Shown: positions 18,543 to 26,661, numbered from the stretch's first letter. The stretch: 32,505 bases of DNA from CAZGMJ01 sp964526785 (GCA_964526785.1 CAZGMJ010000057.1:1-32505); one strand, 5' to 3'. The notes: generated by a model not told the origin, from the letters alone. A program made the numbers and translations.

Positions 18543-18571
18543 AGAATATGAGAACAACCTCGCATTGGCAA
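18543..18571 (-). promoter_or_regulatory. panB promoter
   Basis: On the minus strand TTGCCA (18571-18566), a 17-nt spacer and TATTCT (18548-18543) predict transcription from about 18536, giving a leader of roughly 44 nt before the panB ATG. The same TATTCT -10 is used at 23246. Confidence 0.6.
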
Positions 18572-18689
18572 GCGTAATATAAATTGGGGTTAGTGTGTAT
18601 TTAGCGCTATTGTAGACAGTGTCAACTGTGAGAAAAGTGACATTTCGTCAAAAGAATGCTTGATTATTTCGGGCAATACGCTATTTTTG

Positions 18690-18839
18690 TTCACAAGTCA
18701 TTTTTTCCTAAAGAAATCGGAGATGATTGTTCGATCTAAACAGTAGTTTGAGGATGGTAAAATAACAATCAGCAATCATTAGCTTTTCATCACCCTCCTC
18801 CGAAGCCAGATTCTGTAGCTTTAGAATCTGGCTTTTTTT
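18690..18839 (+). ncRNA. Candidate small RNA ending at an orphan terminator
   Basis: A strong plus-strand terminator has no plus-strand gene before it; panB runs the other way. A possible promoter TTGATT (18660-18665), 16 nt, TATTTT (18682-18687) would start an RNA of about 145 nt. The only frames inside are tiny and lack ribosome sites. The segment is AT-rich compared with the genes. No known family such as 6S RNA or tmRNA was recognised. Exact 5' end is uncertain. Confidence 0.35.
18803..18839 (+). terminator. Strong intrinsic terminator
   Basis: A perfect 12-bp stem (AAGCCAGATTCT at 18803-18814 with AGAATCTGGCTT at 18823-18834), an 8-nt loop and a run of seven T (18833-18839) form a textbook rho-independent terminator. 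The T run is on the plus side only, so it acts on plus-strand transcripts. Confidence 0.9.
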
Positions 18840-18844
18840 GTGAG

Positions 18845-19180
18845 TGCAATTGCAAAATGGGTAAGTAGCCTGCAATCAAATGTGTTAACATGGACTGTGT
18901 TGTTGTGGCTTTCCAGGTTCTTTGTGAGCTTGTGAGGAGTCACTGCACAGCGTCCTGACTGTAGCAGGGCATTCACACCCGTTTTCAGACTCCCGGTACA
19001 TGACGCGGCCTCCCTGCATAGGGTAACTTCGCCCGGTTCTATGCTTGCCTTGGGGTGACAGTGTTCTATCGGCATAGATGCTTTCGGCAACCATCGTTTG
19101 TAAGAGGGCCGGCCGGTATCAAACCGGCTCGATGAGGTTGCCTATGTTCTCGCGGCCGGCAGCGACGGGTTTGCCTAAAT
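18845..19180. other. Gene-free, structure-rich stretch
   Basis: No credible gene is present; minus-strand frames here lack ribosome sites and have odd composition. Several stems can be drawn: GGAGTC/GACTCC closing about 46 nt (near 18938-18995), GCATAG/CTATGC enclosing GGG/CCC (near 19014-19043), and GCCGGT/ACCGGC (near 19115-19131). It may be a structured RNA or a decayed mobile-element remnant. Confidence 0.35.
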
Positions 19181-19185
19181 TCTTC

Positions 19186-19215
19186 TTGACAAACGCGAAC
19201 CTGGGCTGGTAGTAT
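19186..19215 (+). promoter_or_regulatory. Promoter of the PEP-CTERM protein gene
   Basis: A perfect TTGACA (19186-19191), an 18-nt spacer and TAGTAT (19210-19215) predict transcription from about 19222, giving a leader of roughly 80 nt. Confidence 0.6.
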
Positions 19216-19216
19216 A

Positions 19217-19300
19217 TTGGTCTACGGAATGTGTACGTAGCTGGACCATAGGCTCTTGCAGCTTTGGTCTACGAAAAGGATCTGCTGCGTAGAAAAGGGA
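19217..19300 (+). promoter_or_regulatory. Leader with two related hairpins next to the ribosome site
   Basis: The direct repeat TTGGTCTACG occurs at 19217-19226 and 19264-19273. Each copy is followed by its pairing partner: CTACG with CGTAG at 19236-19240, and TCTACG with CGTAGA at 19288-19293. The second hairpin ends directly before the AAGGGA ribosome site (19295-19300), so folding could affect translation. Confidence 0.4.
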
Positions 19301-19304
19301 TTTG

Positions 19305-19859
19305 ATGAAACGGATTTTCGCTAGCATTGCGGGATGCTGGATACCTGTTGGCGCGCTTGCCATGTTCTTGTCCATCGTGCTGCCGGCAGTCTGCAGCGGT
19401 CAGAATATCCAGTTGATTCTTCAACAGACGCCCGGTGTCGGCGGAGATATGGCCCCGAAAGCCGGCATTTATTCTTTCGAGCCCGGCACGGAAGTTACCC
19501 TCACCGCCGAACCGAGACAGGGCTATGTGTTCTTTCGGTGGCTGGGCGATGTGGCCGACCCGACAGCCTACCAAACCACCGCCAGAATGGACCAGCCAAC
19601 GATAATCATCGCCGTCTTTCATGCGGCAACGCCGAGCGTAGAGCAGGTTGATCCTTCAACGCTTGGCCGATCGCGAGGAGGCGGGCCGCGTGTGCGTCGA
19701 GGGATATTCGGTGCGGGAGGATCGAGTATTGGCTCTGCATATGTTCCCCGGCAACAGCACCCTCAGCCGATTTCAGTGCCGGAACCATGTGGCTTTTTGC
19801 TATTTGCTATGGGGACTCTCGCACTGAGAAGCAGACGGTTTCGAAGTGTCGACGATTAG
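19305..19859 (+). CDS. PEP-CTERM protein with a divergent InlB B-repeat-like domain
   Basis: The 184-residue protein starts at ATG 19305 after AAGGGA. It has a signal peptide (about 1-32). Residues 36-107 resemble the divergent InlB B-repeat family: FEPGTEVTLTAEPRQGYVFFRWLGD, then QPTIIIAVF. A glycine/arginine-rich linker follows, and the C-terminus is VPEP (158-161), a hydrophobic stretch and a basic RSRRFR tail, the PEP-CTERM signal cut by exosortase. It is therefore likely exported and anchored or released at the envelope. No exosortase is in the window. It converges with the GH130 gene. Confidence 0.75.
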   Translation: MKRIFASIAGCWIPVGALAMFLSIVLPAVCSGQNIQLILQQTPGVGGDMAPKAGIYSFEPGTEVTLTAEPRQGYVFFRWLGDVADPTAYQTTARMDQPTIIIAVFHAATPSVEQVDPSTLGRSRGGGPRVRRGIFGAGGSSIGSAYVPRQQHPQPISVPEPCGFLLFAMGTLALRSRRFRSVDD

Positions 19860-19931
19860 GGGTCCGGCTGTAAAACACGGGACAACTGCACGCGTCTCCC
19901 TGCCGTGGAAAAACAGGCGCGCATGTGATTT

Positions 19932-20888
19932 CTATGTGCCCTCAGGTGACGACAGAATGTAGTCCATACAGTCGCTCAGCCGTGCGGTAGCCACTGCAAC
20001 CGTGCTGTCAGCGGCTCCATAATAGAGGTGTAGCTGGTCGGTTTCCTTCTGTACCGTGGCGCCCGAAGGGAACACCACGTCTCCAACGTCGCCAATGCGT
20101 TCATACGACTCGTGCGGACCGAGCACCCACTCATCGCTTCGCCTGAGCAACTTCCACGGTTCCTCCAGATCAAGCAGCGCCATGCCGACGCGATATATCG
20201 CTCCGGCCGTCGTATTGCGAACGCCGTGGTAGAACACCAGCCACCCTTCGTCGGTCGCAATAGGCTGGCACGCGAGCCCAACCCTGTGGCAATCCCAGTA
20301 AGCGGTCCTCGTCATGATCAACGGTCTGTGGTCTCCCCAGTGCTTGAGATCCGGCGAGAAACTGATCCACATGTGCGCCTCGCCACGCACGATTGGCCGG
20401 TGGATCAGGGCGAAACGCCCGCGAAAACGCCTCGGGAAAAGCGATGCGTCCTTGTCTTCCGGCGGCAGGAGGGCCCCCAGCCGGGCGAAGTTGCGAAAAT
20501 TCTTTGTGATGGCAAGCGATACAACCGGGCCGCCCTCGCTGAATGAGGTGTAGGTAACCGCGAACTGCTTCTGCTCTTCCAGCCACACCACACGGGGATC
20601 TTCAAGGCCCCACCGTTCCTCGCGCGAGCTTTGGTCCGCTTCAAGTGTGGGCTCGGGATCGACCTCCCAGTTCGTGAAGCCATCGGCGCTTCGGGCAACG
20701 GTAAGATGCGAGAAGCCCCGCTTGTCTTCTACGCGAATCAGCAGCAGCGTCTCCGAATTGAGCTTGGCCGCCGCCGGATTGAATACCGCGTTTGTCGGAT
20801 ACGGCCAGGCGTCCGGCGTAAGGATCGGATTGCCCTCATACCGAGTGAAGAGTCTGTGTGCCTTTTCCTGTCGTAGTATGTTCGCCAT
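19932..20888 (-). CDS. GH130-family glycosidase/phosphorylase
   Basis: The 318-residue cytoplasmic-type protein has no signal peptide. It has the five-bladed propeller signature of glycoside hydrolase family 130: EGNPILTPD near 18-26, FNPAAAKL near 36-43, GLEDPR at 94-99 (D97 at the position of the catalytic acid), HRP in the middle and a VFYHG strand. Characterised members cleave beta-mannosides, by phosphorolysis or, in some subgroups, by hydrolysis. Which one applies here cannot be decided from sequence read by eye. It lies 66 nt downstream of the ABC exporter in the same direction, so the two probably share a transcript. Confidence 0.8.
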   Translation of the reverse strand: MANILRQEKAHRLFTRYEGNPILTPDAWPYPTNAVFNPAAAKLNSETLLLIRVEDKRGFSHLTVARSADGFTNWEVDPEPTLEADQSSREERWGLEDPRVVWLEEQKQFAVTYTSFSEGGPVVSLAITKNFRNFARLGALLPPEDKDASLFPRRFRGRFALIHRPIVRGEAHMWISFSPDLKHWGDHRPLIMTRTAYWDCHRVGLACQPIATDEGWLVFYHGVRNTTAGAIYRVGMALLDLEEPWKLLRRSDEWVLGPHESYERIGDVGDVVFPSGATVQKETDQLHLYYGAADSTVAVATARLSDCMDYILSSPEGT

Positions 20889-20954
20889 GATTCTGTCTTC
20901 CCGTTACCATCTTCAGTTTCGTCCGCTTGTTCGAGGCCTTCTACCGGGTCTTTC

Positions 20955-23102
20955 TCAGGTCCCGACCAATTGTGTCTCGTACAAACTCTGATACAAACGG
21001 CATCCTGCGATCAACTCTTTGTGCTGGCCCTGGGCGGCGATAGCCCCTTCATCCATCACCACTATGACGTCCGCACTGATAACCGTGCTGAAACGATGCG
21101 CGATGATGAAACTCGTTCTGTCCTGCATGATCTCTTCGATTGCTTTGTGAATCTTCGCCTCGCTGTCGGCGTCCACCTGGCTCGTCGCTTCGTCGAATAT
21201 CAGAATGGCCGGATTCTTCAGGATGGCCCTTGCAATCACAATCCGCTGCAACTGCCCGCCGCTTAAGCCCGCACCCTGTTCGCCGATAATGGTATCGTAT
21301 CCTTTCTCCAGCGGCGCGATGAACTCGTGTGCAAACGCCCGCCTGGCCGCCTCCACGATTTCCTCCTTGCTCGCATTCGGCTTGCCGTAGGCGATATTGG
21401 CCGCGACCGTGTCGTTGAACGTCGTCACATTCTGCGTCACCATCGCAATCTGGTCGCGCAGACTGTGAAGTGTTGCCTCGCGAATGTCCTTGCCGTCGAT
21501 CAAAATCCGCCCGCTGTCCGGGTCATAGAATCGTGGAATGAGACTTGCCAGTGTTGTTTTGCCCGAGCCGTTCGGACCGACAATGGCCACATTATGCCCC
21601 GCCTCGACGTCGAGATTGACGCCCGTAAGTACTTCCTTGTCCGTACCCGGATATGTGAAATGCACGTCCTCGAATGTGATCTTGTCCTTCAGCGGCTCCA
21701 GCACAAAGGCGATGGGACTTTCCACTTCTGGTTCGCGATCGACGATGCCGAAGACACGTTCGGCCGCCGCGTTCGCCTGCTGAATGTTGTTCCAGACGTC
21801 GCTCGTCTTGCGGGCCGATTCGGCAGCCGCTCCCAGAAGCACGAGCAACGTGAAGAAATCGCTCGCTGTCATCGTGCCGCCGTACACCCAATACGCCCCG
21901 AAAATCAATCCCGCCGAACCGGCGATCATGCCGAGCATCTCCATCAAAGGGCCCGTAGCCGCATATACCCTGGCGATCTTGAACTGCTGTCGCAGATACC
22001 GCTTGTTGATTTCCGCGAACTTGCCGTCTTCATACTCCTGGCGGTTGTATACCTTTATCACGCGAACCGCACTGAGCGCTTCTTTCAGCTTGCCCAGAAT
22101 CTGCGCCGCGCTGACCAGAGACTTTCGCGTCGCTCGCTTGATCTTCCTGCCCAGCTTGCTGATTGCATACAGAGCCGCCGGGGCTCCGCACATGAAGATC
22201 AAAGTCAGCTTGTGGTCGATCCAGAACGCCACCGCCACAGCCGCCAGCGCCTTCATCGGTTCCCGCAGCGTCTTGCCCAGCAGAATCTTCACACTCGATC
22301 CGATGGTCCCCATATCCCCGACCAGTCGGCTGACCGTATCGCTCGCCCCCTCGCGGTCGAAGAATCCCACAGGAATCTCCATCGAGTGGCGAAATGCGTC
22401 CTCGCGGATCTCCGCCATCGTCGTATTCATCACCGAGTGCACCGCATAGACCTGGAAGTAGCTCGCCACACATCGGATCAGCGTCACAATAATCATCAGC
22501 ACGATAATCAACACGACCGCCTGCCTGCGGGATTCCCGCGTGTGGCCTTCGGGCACAAAACCCAGCAGTGCGTCGGCAATCGGCGTATAGAGTGGTCGCC
22601 GCTCAGGCTCGACCGCTGCGGTTGACTCCTCCAGTCGCCCCGATTCGTCGACCCGCAGGTATTGCACGGCCAGCTCGCTGCCTGTCTCAGCCTCCGATAG
22701 AACCCGGAGCAGCCGGCTCGAATGCACGTGGGGTGTGCCGTCCGCCGCGAGCAGCGTGCCGACGCCGATCACCATATCGCCGGGCCGTAAGCCCGCCCGC
22801 TCGAACGGCTCATCTTCTTTCACGTCTGAAACCTGAAGTCGGAAAGCAGCCTCCTCGGTATTCGGATCGCTCAGTTCGAATTGATCGGGCACGTAGAAAC
22901 GCACCCCGTATCGTGCCTCGCTGATGGTCCGATCCGCCCAGCCGTGCAGACCCTCTTCGCCCATCATCACCTTCAACAGAGGCAGAACCGTGGCAATACT
23001 GAACGAAAACGTCACCCCGATTACCACCGCCGCCGCGACGACGACGATCAGTCTGCGCCACTGAGGCCAGATATACTTGAATACGCGTCCGTATACTTTC
23101 AT
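20955..23102 (-). CDS. MsbA-like ABC exporter (permease-ATPase) with PDZ-like insertion
   Basis: This is a 715-residue half-transporter counted from ATG 23102 (MKVYGRVFKYIWPQW). A longer frame reaches 23195, but a promoter -10 lies inside it, so the shorter start is preferred. TM1 is at about 17-40. Residues 85-152 resemble a PDZ domain (FERAGLRPGDMVIGVGTL ... GSELAVQYLR), inserted before TM2 at about 195-215. The remaining membrane segments run to about 430. The ATPase has Walker A GPNGSGKTT (509-517), a Q-loop at Q557, LSGGQ (613-617), Walker B ILIFDEA (633-639) and H669. It probably exports a lipid or lipid-linked glycan as a homodimer; the PDZ-like part is predicted to face the periplasm. 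Confidence 0.85.
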   Translation of the reverse strand: MKVYGRVFKYIWPQWRRLIVVVAAAVVIGVTFSFSIATVLPLLKVMMGEEGLHGWADRTISEARYGVRFYVPDQFELSDPNTEEAAFRLQVSDVKEDEPFERAGLRPGDMVIGVGTLLAADGTPHVHSSRLLRVLSEAETGSELAVQYLRVDESGRLEESTAAVEPERRPLYTPIADALLGFVPEGHTRESRRQAVVLIIVLMIIVTLIRCVASYFQVYAVHSVMNTTMAEIREDAFRHSMEIPVGFFDREGASDTVSRLVGDMGTIGSSVKILLGKTLREPMKALAAVAVAFWIDHKLTLIFMCGAPAALYAISKLGRKIKRATRKSLVSAAQILGKLKEALSAVRVIKVYNRQEYEDGKFAEINKRYLRQQFKIARVYAATGPLMEMLGMIAGSAGLIFGAYWVYGGTMTASDFFTLLVLLGAAAESARKTSDVWNNIQQANAAAERVFGIVDREPEVESPIAFVLEPLKDKITFEDVHFTYPGTDKEVLTGVNLDVEAGHNVAIVGPNGSGKTTLASLIPRFYDPDSGRILIDGKDIREATLHSLRDQIAMVTQNVTTFNDTVAANIAYGKPNASKEEIVEAARRAFAHEFIAPLEKGYDTIIGEQGAGLSGGQLQRIVIARAILKNPAILIFDEATSQVDADSEAKIHKAIEEIMQDRTSFIIAHRFSTVISADVIVVMDEGAIAAQGQHKELIAGCRLYQSLYETQLVGT

Positions 23103-23179
23103 GCCGTGATAGTTCTCAATGTATAGCTGAAGCTGCTCTTGAGATTCGCCGAGTATCGAAAGAAGCTCGAATTTCCGGC

Positions 23180-23208
23180 ACATTAGCACACTCATTTCAC
23201 CCGGTCAA
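23180..23208 (-). promoter_or_regulatory. Promoter of the ABC exporter gene
   Basis: On the minus strand TTGACC (23208-23203), a 17-nt spacer and TAATGT (23185-23180) predict a start near 23173. That is downstream of the ATG at 23195 and upstream of the preferred ATG at 23102. Confidence 0.6.
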
Positions 23209-23222
23209 GCCCAAACAGCGCG

Positions 23223-23251
23223 TTGACGCAAAGGCTGTTTTCTGGTATTCT
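23223..23251 (+). promoter_or_regulatory. Promoter of the MBL-fold hydrolase gene
   Basis: TTGACG (23223-23228), a 17-nt spacer and TATTCT (23246-23251) predict a start near 23258. The leader is about 18 nt with AGGGA before ATG 23276. It stands back to back with the exporter promoter. Confidence 0.65.
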
Positions 23252-23275
23252 GCCCGCTTTTGCAGGGAACACGAC

Positions 23276-23905
23276 ATGAATATAGACACGCTGGTTCTGG
23301 GCCTGTACGAGACCAATTGCTACGTCCTCCGTGCCGGCCGGGACGCCGAAGACTGCCTCATCATAGACCCCGGCCTGGGAGCCGAACCGCTCATCGCTTT
23401 TCTCCGCGAACATTCGCTCAAACCAGCCGCCGTTGTCCTTACGCACGGCCATATCGACCATGTCGAGGGCGTCGCGGCCCTCCGCCGCCACTATCCCGAC
23501 GTCCGCCTCGCCATTCACAAGGCCGATGCCGAGATGCTGACCGACCCTCAGACAAATCTCGCACTGATGATGGGCGACAATTTCACCACCGAACCGGCTG
23601 AAATTCTTTTGGATGACGGTTCCCACATCGAACAGGCGGGGCTCGATCTGGAGGTCCTCCATACGCCGGGCCACACGCCCGGAGGAATCTGCCTCTACAG
23701 CCCGGCCGAAGCCGTCGTATTCACCGACGATACGCTTTTCGCCGGTTCCATCGGGCGAAGCGACTTTCCCGGTGGCAGCCATTCTCAACTGATCCGCAGC
23801 ATCCGCGATAAGCTACTGACCCTGCCCGAACAGACACAGGTCTTTCCCGGCCACGGGCCCCAGACGACGATCGCTCAGGAGAAGTCCGGCAATCCCTTTC
23901 TCTAA
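23276..23905 (+). CDS. MBL-fold metallo-hydrolase, glyoxalase II-like
   Basis: The 209-residue cytoplasmic protein has all metal ligands of the glyoxalase II-like subgroup: THGHIDH at 56-62 (H57, H59, D61, H62), H134 in HTPGHTPGG, D153 in FTDDTLF and H194 in FPGHGP. LGLYETNCYVL at the N-terminus and GSIGRSDFPGG near 158 also match small hydroxyacylglutathione hydrolase-like proteins. These hydrolyse thioesters or related substrates; the true substrate is not evident, since many small members lack a glutathione-binding domain. It is transcribed away from the exporter from its own promoter. Confidence 0.85.
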   Translation: MNIDTLVLGLYETNCYVLRAGRDAEDCLIIDPGLGAEPLIAFLREHSLKPAAVVLTHGHIDHVEGVAALRRHYPDVRLAIHKADAEMLTDPQTNLALMMGDNFTTEPAEILLDDGSHIEQAGLDLEVLHTPGHTPGGICLYSPAEAVVFTDDTLFAGSIGRSDFPGGSHSQLIRSIRDKLLTLPEQTQVFPGHGPQTTIAQEKSGNPFL

Positions 23906-24163
23906 AGCATCTTGCCGCAGCACACCCCGTCATCGCCCGCTGCCGTCTCTGTCGTGCGCAGAGCCTGCGATTGCCTTTTACTGTAACCAGCGCGACCGGT
24001 CGTGCGTATATTCAGACGCAGAAGCCGGCTGTTTCGCTTCGCAACAGGCCTGAGCATGCGAACGGCAAACAGCACTTTCTGCAGGCCAACAGGTCGAATT
24101 TTTCCGATCGGAAGTAACGCAGAATTTGATAGAATCAATAAGCAGGACACAAGGAGTAACCAC
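23906..24163. other. Intergenic region before the sigma-factor cluster
   Basis: No gene and no hairpin terminator were recognised. GGAAGT (24110-24115) and TAGAAT (24130-24135) lie 14 nt apart just before the next gene. This could be an ECF-type site, but the match is weak. Confidence 0.3.
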
Positions 24164-25117
24164 ATGAAAAGGCAAATTGTTGTCTCAGTCGCAGTTTTGT
24201 TGTCGCTGGCGTCTCTGTCGCTCGCCGGCCCGCTGGTCCCCTCGCACATCGGTGCCGATGCCGATTGGGTCGCCCACATAAACCACGATCGCTTCAACGC
24301 GACCACCCTCAGCAAATTGGTGCGCGGGCAACTGGCCCAGTTCGGCGCTGAGGAAAAGCTCGCGGGCTTTGCCCAGATATTCGGCTTCCACCCCATCGAC
24401 GACCTGCACAACATCACGATCTACGGCACCGGTCCCAATGAAGAGAAGGCCGTGGTCCTGGCCGAAGGCAATTTCGACGTGGAGAAACTCCTGGCCCTGG
24501 TCTCGATGAACCCGCAACACGAGGAATTCGGCTACCATGGCGTCACCATGCACAAATGGCTCCAGGTCGAGAACAAAAAGGGCCAGACCATCGAAAAAAC
24601 GATGTACGGCTGCATTTACAAGGGCAATACCATCGTCACCAGCAGGGGCCGGGATGCCGCTCAGAATGCCGTGGACGTCCTCGCCGGTCGGGCCGACGCC
24701 GTTGAAGGATTGCTCGACCAGTCGGCCGTAGCCGCCAAAGGCGCCTTCATTCAGATCGCTGCGAGAAACGTCGATCAGATCGCCGCCCAACAGGGACAGG
24801 CCGCCATTTTCAAGCAGAGTCGTGCCCTCAGTCTGGCCGTCGGCGAAGCGGATGCAAAATTCTATGTCTCCGCGGTGTTGACGGCCGCCAATGCCGAGGC
24901 CGCCCAGGCCGTCACCAAAATGGCCGAAGGCGTCCTTGCCTTTGCATCGCTGGCGACGGAGGAACAGCCTCGCCTCGCTCAACTGGCCAAGGCCGTGCAG
25001 CTTGCCACCGAGAGTAATCTGGTGAGCCTGTATGGTGAAGTGGATTCGCAGGTACTGTTCGGCTTTCTTCTGGAACAATGGCAGAAAAACGCAGACAAAC
25101 AGACCGGCGAAAAGTAG
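24164..25117 (+). CDS. Exported protein of unknown function upstream of an ECF sigma factor
   Basis: This 317-residue protein starts at ATG 24164, chosen because AAGGAG stands seven bases before it and the signal peptide (MKRQIVVSVAVLLSLASLSLAG) begins there. The open frame upstream to 24002 looks non-coding. The mature part begins LVPSHIGADADWVAHINHDRF and includes FGFHPIDDLHNITIYGTG, with alternating strands and alanine-rich helices. I recognise no catalytic motif. Its last 40 nt overlap the sigma factor start, implying one transcript and coupled translation, so it may sense or report envelope state to that system. That role is inference. Confidence 0.7.
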   Translation: MKRQIVVSVAVLLSLASLSLAGPLVPSHIGADADWVAHINHDRFNATTLSKLVRGQLAQFGAEEKLAGFAQIFGFHPIDDLHNITIYGTGPNEEKAVVLAEGNFDVEKLLALVSMNPQHEEFGYHGVTMHKWLQVENKKGQTIEKTMYGCIYKGNTIVTSRGRDAAQNAVDVLAGRADAVEGLLDQSAVAAKGAFIQIAARNVDQIAAQQGQAAIFKQSRALSLAVGEADAKFYVSAVLTAANAEAAQAVTKMAEGVLAFASLATEEQPRLAQLAKAVQLATESNLVSLYGEVDSQVLFGFLLEQWQKNADKQTGEK

Positions 25118-25719
25118 AAGATGCCGGCAGCCCGCCGGATTCGGAACTGCGGGCGCTCAATTGCGAACAACTGGCCTGGCGCTCTCAACAGGGCAGCCAG
25201 GCCGCGTTCGCCGAGTTGGTGAACCGCTACGGCTCCCGCCTTCAGCAGTTCCTCAGCCACCGAATGCCCACCGTCCAGGATGCCGAGGACCTCGTCCAGG
25301 ATACGTTCGTTCGGGCCTACGAGAACATCCACCTCTACAATGCCAGATGGAAGTTCTCCACGTGGCTCTTCACGATCGCCAGACGCCTCGCCTCCAGTCA
25401 CTACCGCAGACCCCGGCCGCTGCCCGTCACCGCCGAAATCCCAAATACAGCCGCCGACCCGGCCGACCTGGCTGTGGCGCGCGAGGACAGCCGCAATATC
25501 TGGACGCTGGCCGGAACGCTGCCCGAAAACCAGTTTCGCGCCCTTTGGCTCAGATACGTCGAGCAAATGTCGATCAGGCAGATCGCCCGCGTTCTCGGCA
25601 AGTCGCAGGTCAGTGCCAAGGTGCTCCTGTACAGAGCGCGCGTGAATCTCGGCGACCGGCTCAAGAAAGAACCGCGCATTGCAATACCGCAACAGGAGAA
25701 TGATACGAACACACTGTGA
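25078..25719 (+). CDS. ECF-type RNA polymerase sigma factor
   Basis: The 213-residue protein has sigma region 2 at about 43-110 (AFAELVNRYGSRLQQFL, DAEDLVQDTFVRAYENI, FSTWLFTIARRLASSHYRR). Region 4 is at about 148-192 (LPENQFRALWLRYVEQMSIRQIARVLGKSQVSAKVLLYRAR). There is no region 1 or 3, as expected for the extracytoplasmic-function group. ATG 25078 overlaps the upstream gene by 40 nt with a weak GGAA site; no other ATG, GTG or TTG precedes region 2. The anti-sigma factor follows directly. Confidence 0.9.
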   Translation: MAEKRRQTDRRKVEDAGSPPDSELRALNCEQLAWRSQQGSQAAFAELVNRYGSRLQQFLSHRMPTVQDAEDLVQDTFVRAYENIHLYNARWKFSTWLFTIARRLASSHYRRPRPLPVTAEIPNTAADPADLAVAREDSRNIWTLAGTLPENQFRALWLRYVEQMSIRQIARVLGKSQVSAKVLLYRARVNLGDRLKKEPRIAIPQQENDTNTL

Positions 25720-25732
25720 TCGAGGACTCGAT

Positions 25733-26296
25733 ATGTTCTGCCGGCTTCACAAATTCATGATATCGAACGCATTGGACGGCGGCAAACCGCTTGCCCGCCT
25801 TACCCGCAGACATCTGCAGCGTTGCCATGCGTGCAACTGCTTTCTGGACCTCTGCCGTACCATGGATCAGCGCCTGCGCGCCGAGCGCGTCGAGTTCCAT
25901 AACGCAGTGCAACCGGTTTTGTCCAGGCGCGTCCTTGACGCCTCGCCCATTCAAGCCGGACCGTCGAAGGGCTTTACGAAAACCATGCGTCCGTGGCTCG
26001 CCGCCGCCGCATGTATCGCAATCCTCGCTGTCCCGGCGATTTTACTGGTGATGCGCAACACACCCCCGTCCCCCGACCAGCGCTACCAGCAGGCCGCAGA
26101 ATTGGCCGCCAGCCTGTATGATTCCGGCTCGCTGTTCGCCGCCCGCTTGACGAACGACCGTCTGCTCCTGCCGTCCGTGGTCGAAGCCCCCGTACGAAAC
26201 GAAATTCGAAACGTAGCCGCAGACACCGAATCGGCCGTACGTTTCGTTGTTGCCAGCGTGGCCGTCACCCCCGTCCCCCGACAGGTTTCCAACTGA
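25733..26296 (+). CDS. Probable zinc-finger anti-sigma factor, single membrane span
   Basis: The 187-residue protein starts at ATG 25733 with GAGGA seven bases upstream. The frame extends further back, but the ATG at 25700 has a ribosome site too close to use. The N-terminus has H27-x3-C31-x2-C34 (HLQRCHAC), the zinc-binding signature of zf-HC2 anti-sigma factors. One transmembrane segment lies at about 88-107 (WLAAAACIAILAVPAILLVM), with a periplasmic tail of 80 residues. Position 13 nt after the sigma factor supports its role of holding that sigma factor at the membrane. The zinc finger is short and the call rests partly on position. Confidence 0.7.
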   Translation: MFCRLHKFMISNALDGGKPLARLTRRHLQRCHACNCFLDLCRTMDQRLRAERVEFHNAVQPVLSRRVLDASPIQAGPSKGFTKTMRPWLAAAACIAILAVPAILLVMRNTPPSPDQRYQQAAELAASLYDSGSLFAARLTNDRLLLPSVVEAPVRNEIRNVAADTESAVRFVVASVAVTPVPRQVSN

Positions 26297-26661
26297 ACCC
26301 TGCCCCTCTCCTGCGTACCCCGCCAGCGCATAGGGTGCGCCCTGGTTCTCGAAGCGAATGCTGAGGCGTCCTGATAAAGATCTGCTGTCTGTTGTATGAG
26401 CGTCGAACCGGCATAAGCAGCCGAGTGTACTCATATATCGAGAACACATCCTTCGGTGGACTTATATGTATTTCACCGCAAGCTCAGTAACCCCCAGCAA
26501 CAAGGATGGGGACCTTACGTCACGATAATGAGGTGTCGGCAGGGCCAGTGGAATAGATGGATGACTTCTTCGCAAAATCATAGTATAGTACCGCTGGGAA
26601 TCACTCATGGAATAGCGTTTACTGTGCCTGTTCATACTGTAATGCATATACGTGGTGAGTC
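26297..26661. other. Intergenic region
   Basis: No gene is seen. The composition changes from GC-rich to AT-richer near 26400. A plausible promoter for the next gene lies near its end. Confidence 0.4.
26561..26589 (+). promoter_or_regulatory. Possible promoter of the polytopic protein gene
   Basis: ATGACT (26561-26566), a 17-nt spacer and TATAGT (26584-26589) would start transcription near 26596, about 66 nt before the GTG start. Confidence 0.4.

Noticed and set aside
18821..19094. Minus-strand small genes in the structured stretch
   Set aside because: They run through the terminator stem, lack ribosome sites and have no recognisable domain.
24002..24163. 54-codon N-terminal extension of the exported protein before the sigma factor
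   Set aside because: A strong AAGGAG site and signal peptide start at 24164; the extension has no ribosome site.
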